The position numbers and the translations under genes are program-made. From G038396625 sp038396625 (lineage in GTDB: Bacteria; Bacillota; Clostridia; Peptostreptococcales; Thermotaleaceae): a stretch of 64,000 nt of DNA. The DNA lies in NCBI GenBank assembly GCA_038396625.1, contig CP121688.1, forward strand, positions 992,001-1,056,000, given 5' to 3'. Each line of letters begins with the position of its first letter. The first letter of the stretch is position 1. Shown here piece by piece: positions 60,167 to 64,000 of the stretch. The notes below the pieces were generated by a model that was not told the DNA's origin, ran no database searches, and worked only from the letters and a program-made list of their open reading frames with translations.

Positions 60167-61597
60167 ATGAAATATAAAACATTAATTGGCTTAGAAATTC
60201 ATGCGGAATTATTAACGGATTCAAAAATATTTTGTGGATGTAGTACGATTTTTGGAAAAGAAGAGAATACCCAGTGTTGTCCCATCTGCTTAGGTTTGCC
60301 AGGGACATTGCCAGTAATCAATAAAAGGGTAATAGAGATGGCCATCAGAGCAGGATTTGCCTTAAATTGTGAAATTGCAAAAAAGAGTAAAATGGATCGT
60401 AAACATTATTTTTATCCTGACCTGCCAAAGGCATATCAAATTTCTCAGTATAATAAGCCCTTATGCACCCATGGGAAAATTACTATCGAAAAAGAAAACA
60501 AAGAGACGAAGGAAATAAGAATTAGGAGAATCCATATAGAAGAGGATGCAGGAAAATCTATTCATCCTGAAGAAGAAGGTTCATTAGTGGATTATAATAG
60601 AGCAGGTGTCCCTTTGATTGAAATTGTAACAGAGCCAGATATGACCTCTTCAAAGGAAGCCTGTCAATTCCTTGAAAAACTCAAAGCCATACTCCAATAT
60701 ATTGGTGTGTCCGATTGTAAAATGGAGCAAGGCTCCTTAAGATGTGATCTAAACATTAATGTTCAAGTAGAAGGGAACCACCTTGTATCTGAAATTGTAG
60801 AAATAAAAAATCTAAACTCCTTTAAAGCTGTAGGAAAGGCTATAGAATATGAGGAAAAAAGACACATTGCCCTTCTAGAAAAAAATAAAAATACTCAAAA
60901 AGAAACCAGGAGATGGGATGAAGAAAAAAAACAAACGATTTTGATGAGAAGGAAGGAATATGCAGAAGATTATCGATACTTTTCTGACCCAGACTTAGTA
61001 GTGTTGGAGATAAATGAAAAATGGGTAAAAGAAATACAAGCGCATTTGCCAGAATTGCCTGCTGATAAGCAAAAAAGATTTATAAGGGACTATGATCTTC
61101 CCCTATATGATGCAGAGATTTTAACTTCTACAAGGGAAATGGCAGATTATTTTGAAGACATTGTAAAAGAATTTGAACATCCGAAGATGATTAGTAATTG
61201 GATAATGACAGAATTATATAGAAATTTAAAAGAAAGAGAAGGATGTATAAAAGATCTAAAGTTTCAGATTCGGGATTTTGTCCAATTATTAAAATACATT
61301 GAAGAAGGAATTATCAGTAATAATATTGGGAAAAAAGTGTTCCATGAAATGTATGAAACAGGAAAAAAACCAGAAACAATTGTAAAAGAAAAAGGGTGGA
61401 TACAGGTATCGGATGAGAACTTAATCAAAGAAATGGTACAAAGCGTGGTCCATGAACATCCTCAATCTGTGATAGATTATAAAAGCGGGAAAGAACGGGT
61501 ATTAGGCTTTCTAGTGGGAAAAGTGATGAAAATGTCTAAGGGGAAGGCCAATCCGCAAATCGTTAACACATTAATCAAAGAAGCATTGAAGGAATGA
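60167..61597 (+). CDS. gatB: Asp-tRNA(Asn)/Glu-tRNA(Gln) amidotransferase subunit B
   Basis: A 476-residue kinase-amidotransferase subunit: TLIGLEIHAELLTDSKIFCG at the start, zinc site CGCS...CCPICLGLPG, ATP site MDRKHYFYPDLPKAYQISQY, and a C-terminal YqeY-like helical tRNA-binding domain. GAGGTG lies upstream of the ATG. It is slightly divergent from typical GatB in its charged insertions (KENKETKEIRIRR), but the active-site motifs are intact. Confidence 0.95.
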   Translation: MKYKTLIGLEIHAELLTDSKIFCGCSTIFGKEENTQCCPICLGLPGTLPVINKRVIEMAIRAGFALNCEIAKKSKMDRKHYFYPDLPKAYQISQYNKPLCTHGKITIEKENKETKEIRIRRIHIEEDAGKSIHPEEEGSLVDYNRAGVPLIEIVTEPDMTSSKEACQFLEKLKAILQYIGVSDCKMEQGSLRCDLNINVQVEGNHLVSEIVEIKNLNSFKAVGKAIEYEEKRHIALLEKNKNTQKETRRWDEEKKQTILMRRKEYAEDYRYFSDPDLVVLEINEKWVKEIQAHLPELPADKQKRFIRDYDLPLYDAEILTSTREMADYFEDIVKEFEHPKMISNWIMTELYRNLKEREGCIKDLKFQIRDFVQLLKYIEEGIISNNIGKKVFHEMYETGKKPETIVKEKGWIQVSDENLIKEMVQSVVHEHPQSVIDYKSGKERVLGFLVGKVMKMSKGKANPQIVNTLIKEALKE

Positions 61598-61683
61598 TGG
61601 ATGAAGGGAAATAGGTATATTGTCAGTGCAGTATGAGAATTATAAAGCAAGATATAAAAAGCGTGAAAATAGGAGTGATTCAA

Positions 61684-63309
61684 TTGATTAAGAAAAGTGT
61701 ATCACTGATTTTAGTACTTATGCTGACACTTGTAGCATTAGCTGGGTGTGATCAGTCAAAAGAATCACAAGAAGATACGCAAGAAGCTGTATTGAAATGG
61801 AATATAGGTTCAGAACCCAAAACCATTGATCCACAACGAAATAGTGCTGCTGATGGTGGTCACGTGATCAACAACATTTTTGAAGGATTAATGAGAGAAG
61901 TAAATGGAGAATTAGTGAATGCAATAGCAGAAAGTTATGATATTTCTGAAGATAGATTGACGTATACTTTTCACTTAAGAGATGCCAAATGGTCAGATGG
62001 ACAGCCTGTAACGGCACAAAATTTTGAGTATGCTTGGAAAAGAGCATTAGATCCTCACTTGGTTCCCCATCCATATGAGTATGCCTTTCAAATGTTCTAT
62101 ATTAAAGGAGCACAGGAGGCCTATGAAGGCAATGGTAGTTTAGATAATGTAGCCATTAATGCTGTAGATGAAAAGACATTAGAAGTTACTTTGAATGCGC
62201 CAACGGAATACTTCCTTTACTTAACAGCATTCTATACTTATATGCCAGTTAGAAAGGATATGGTGGAGCAAGATCCAGAAAATTGGGCAAAAAACCCTAA
62301 ATTAGCTGTCTCTAACGGACCATTTAAATTAGTAGAATATAGAATGGGAGACAGATTGGTCCTAGAAAAAAATGAAAACTACTGGAATGCAGAAAAGGTA
62401 GCTATTGATAGAATTGAAGCATCAATGATTGTAGAGGAATCCACTGCTTTAGCAGCTTATGAATCAGGCAAAATTGATGTAAATGACCACTTACCTATTT
62501 CGGAAATTGCAAGATTGCAAGAAAATGACGAAAACTTCCAAATACTACCAGAACTAGGGACGTACTATTATATCTTTAATGTAACAAAAGCACCTACAAA
62601 TGATGTTCGGGTAAGAAAAGCACTGACAATGGCAATTGATAGAAAAGCAATTACTGAAAAAATTACAAAGGCTGGTGAACTGCCGGCAACTGGATTTGTC
62701 CCTCCTGGATTAACAGATGCAGAGGGTAAAGAATTTAGAGTTGTAGCAGGATCATATGGACTTGATCCAAATGCTGCACAGGTAGAGGAAGCGAAGAAGC
62801 TATTGGGGGAGGCTGGATATCCAAATGGACAAGGCTTTCCAAAGATACAAATCATTTATAATACCCTCGAGAGACACAAAGCAGTAGCAGAAGCAGTGCA
62901 AGAAATGTGGCAACAAAATCTTGGCATAAATGTAGAGCTTGTAAAGCAAGATTGGGCTGAATTCCAAGATACAAGAAATAAAGGTAACTTTACAGTCGCA
63001 AGAGGAGGTTGGCTAGGAGACTATCCTGACTTAATGACAATGCTTGACCTATGGCTATCCTATTCGGGAAACAACGATGCACACTGGAAAAATCCCAAAT
63101 ATGATAACTTAATAGAAGAATCTAAACGATTAACAGGACAAGAAAGATTTCAACTTCTTTATGAGGCAGAAGCGCTTATGATGAATGAAAAAATTGTCAT
63201 GCCAATTTATTATTACACAAGACCTCAGGTTGTACGTGCAAGGGTAAAGAATTGGCAAAAAACGCGGATGAGTCATTGGTACTTTGGTGAAGCATTTATA
63301 AAAGAATAA
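61684..63309 (+). CDS. Peptide ABC transporter substrate-binding lipoprotein (OppA family)
   Basis: A 541-residue solute-binding protein. Lipoprotein signal MIKKSVSLILVLMLTLVALA with lipobox LAG-C, then DQSKESQEDTQ and the SBP_bac_5 fold: EPKTIDPQRNSAADGGHVIN, FHLRDAKWSDGQPVTAQNFE, LAVSNGPFKLVEYRMGDRLV and VRKALTMAIDRKAI. The preferred start is TTG 61684, with AGGAG 8 nt upstream; an upstream ATG (61633) would bury the signal peptide. It binds oligopeptides outside the membrane. The permease and ATPase genes are not in the window. It pairs logically with PepD in peptide use. Confidence 0.92.
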   Translation: MIKKSVSLILVLMLTLVALAGCDQSKESQEDTQEAVLKWNIGSEPKTIDPQRNSAADGGHVINNIFEGLMREVNGELVNAIAESYDISEDRLTYTFHLRDAKWSDGQPVTAQNFEYAWKRALDPHLVPHPYEYAFQMFYIKGAQEAYEGNGSLDNVAINAVDEKTLEVTLNAPTEYFLYLTAFYTYMPVRKDMVEQDPENWAKNPKLAVSNGPFKLVEYRMGDRLVLEKNENYWNAEKVAIDRIEASMIVEESTALAAYESGKIDVNDHLPISEIARLQENDENFQILPELGTYYYIFNVTKAPTNDVRVRKALTMAIDRKAITEKITKAGELPATGFVPPGLTDAEGKEFRVVAGSYGLDPNAAQVEEAKKLLGEAGYPNGQGFPKIQIIYNTLERHKAVAEAVQEMWQQNLGINVELVKQDWAEFQDTRNKGNFTVARGGWLGDYPDLMTMLDLWLSYSGNNDAHWKNPKYDNLIEESKRLTGQERFQLLYEAEALMMNEKIVMPIYYYTRPQVVRARVKNWQKTRMSHWYFGEAFIKE

Positions 63310-63322
63310 AATAAAAATATGA

Positions 63323-63353
63323 AAAAGATGGCGTGAATTTCACACCATCTTTT
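63323..63353 (+). terminator. Terminator after the OppA-like gene
   Basis: AAAAGATGGCGTG pairs with CACACCATCTTTT (one mismatch) around AATTT, ending in a T run. Confidence 0.85.
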
Positions 63354-63464
63354 CTGTGGTAAAGACGAGGAAAATGTATAAGTAGCATATAACAAAATAT
63401 TCAAATAATTAATCAAATGTGATTCTATAGAGAAAAAAGATAGATTGTTATAGGAAGCTTACTA

Positions 63465-64000
63465 TTAACCATTGCATATTTTAGATAAAATTTGGATTTG
63501 TACTTTTAACCATTGAAGAACATCTTTTTTATTCTTATATAGAGGGGGGATCTCTTCCCAAAGATTAAGATGCTTTTCTTTAAAGCCATGTACCGTCATC
63601 AATTCATCAATCAATAAGTCACGATGACAAGTAGTCTGTGTACTATTTACTTTATAACAATTCTTATCTGTATAGAACTTGTGAATCACACTGTGATTTT
63701 CCTTTACAGCCCAAGATAAATGTAAAGGAAAACCTATCTGTTTCTGGGAAATGAGCGCCATTTCATAATGATCAAAGGATTCTAAGTGATAAACTATGTT
63801 TTCAAGGTGGGTTTTGATATCATAGGGTGTTGTAATTAGTTTGCCTATACCATAAACTTCACCAAAAGGATATTGATGTGTGTGAACCATTTGTTCAATA
63901 TGTTCTTTGATGCAAATATCCTTATAACTGTAATGATTTATCTGCCATAAGAAGGTACTCTGCCTCCGCTGTTGATACTGGATAGCTAGATTTCTTTCCT
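63465..64000 (-). CDS. Hypothetical protein, 5' end beyond window
   Basis: The minus frame is open from the window edge (64000) to TAA at 63465, about 178 codons, so the ATG at 63890 is probably internal. Readable features: YQQRRQSTFLWQINHYSYKD, then MVHTHQYPFGEVYGIGKLIT, HLESFDHYEMALISQKQIGF, a Cys/His stretch NSTQTTCHRDLLIDEL and a helical tail. No signal peptide or membrane segment is seen. The balance of aromatic and charged residues suggests a soluble domain, possibly the C-terminal part of a regulator. Family not recognised. Confidence 0.5.
   Translation of the reverse strand, partial: ERNLAIQYQQRRQSTFLWQINHYSYKDICIKEHIEQMVHTHQYPFGEVYGIGKLITTPYDIKTHLENIVYHLESFDHYEMALISQKQIGFPLHLSWAVKENHSVIHKFYTDKNCYKVNSTQTTCHRDLLIDELMTVHGFKEKHLNLWEEIPPLYKNKKDVLQWLKVQIQILSKICNG

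Noticed and set aside
1..64000. tRNA, rRNA or CRISPR features
   Set aside because: No cloverleaf, rRNA signature or regularly spaced direct repeats were seen on either strand; a tRNAscan or CRISPR search was not possible here.

Overview
The window is AT-rich DNA with short intergenic gaps, strong AGGAGG-type ribosome binding sites and some TTG starts. It looks like a low-GC, endospore-forming, strictly anaerobic member of the Clostridia. Supporting evidence: YjcZ-type and CotJC-like spore proteins, a ferredoxin-linked 2-oxoacid oxidoreductase with Ptb and Buk, a UGA-decoding selenoprotein, and the clostridial order pcrA-ligA-gatC-gatA-gatB. A placement near Alkaliphilus or Crassaminicella is only a guess. 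No tRNA, rRNA or CRISPR array was seen.

Region 1 (1-9.7 kb) holds an Lgt paralogue, a NusG-II protein, LarE, a membrane-embedded spermidine-synthase-like protein, an RseC-like protein, and a run of small Cys-rich or Met-rich membrane, zinc-ribbon and secreted proteins. Four TGGCAT-N5-TTGC(A/G/T) elements here match sigma-54 (-24/-12) promoters. A perfect CsoR-type palindrome precedes an HMA protein. The only sigma-54 activator in the window is the NtrC-type regulator of the kinase/regulator pair at 48.1-50.9 kb. A decayed, internally deleted copy of this same gene cluster (47.25-47.9 kb) lies directly upstream of that pair, so the two loci were probably once one ZraSR/ZraP-like envelope or metal-stress unit.

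Region 2 (9.7-26.3 kb) is accessory. It holds transposase relics (IS1182-, IS3- and IS256-like), spore-associated genes (two inverted yjcZ copies with sigma-K-like promoters, Mn catalase, DUF421/DUF4363, DUF2512), a Zn-alcohol dehydrogenase, a sulfite-oxidase-fold molybdoenzyme next to a gamma-carbonic-anhydrase-like protein, a flavodoxin-fold reductase, a double BFD [2Fe-2S] protein, DUF2703 and an MBL hydrolase, with dispersed repeats between them.

Region 3 (26.3-42.7 kb) is an amino-acid and peptide fermentation locus. It has two IclR paralogues, a class-III aminotransferase resembling isoleucine 2-epimerase, NhaC, YfcC and OFA-type transporters, PepD, then buk, ptb, a class-I aminotransferase and a four-subunit 2-oxoacid:ferredoxin oxidoreductase. 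The route would be amino acid to 2-oxoacid to acyl-CoA to acyl-phosphate to ATP. Four copies of a 13-bp inverted repeat close to GGAACA-N-TGTTCC lie between these genes and are candidate IclR operators.

Region 4 (42.7-52.5 kb) has a decayed Tn3-family element (truncated resolvase and TnpA relic), another Zn-alcohol dehydrogenase, an AEC transporter, the duplicated relic, the kinase/NtrC pair, a broken MEDS-domain kinase, and a hidden selenoprotein: a glutaredoxin-like UPHC protein read through an in-frame UGA followed by a SECIS-like hairpin.

Region 5 (52.9-64 kb) is housekeeping: pcrA interrupted by a 360-residue intein carrying a GIY-YIG-like domain, ligA, gatCAB, an OppA-type lipoprotein, and a partial gene at the right edge.
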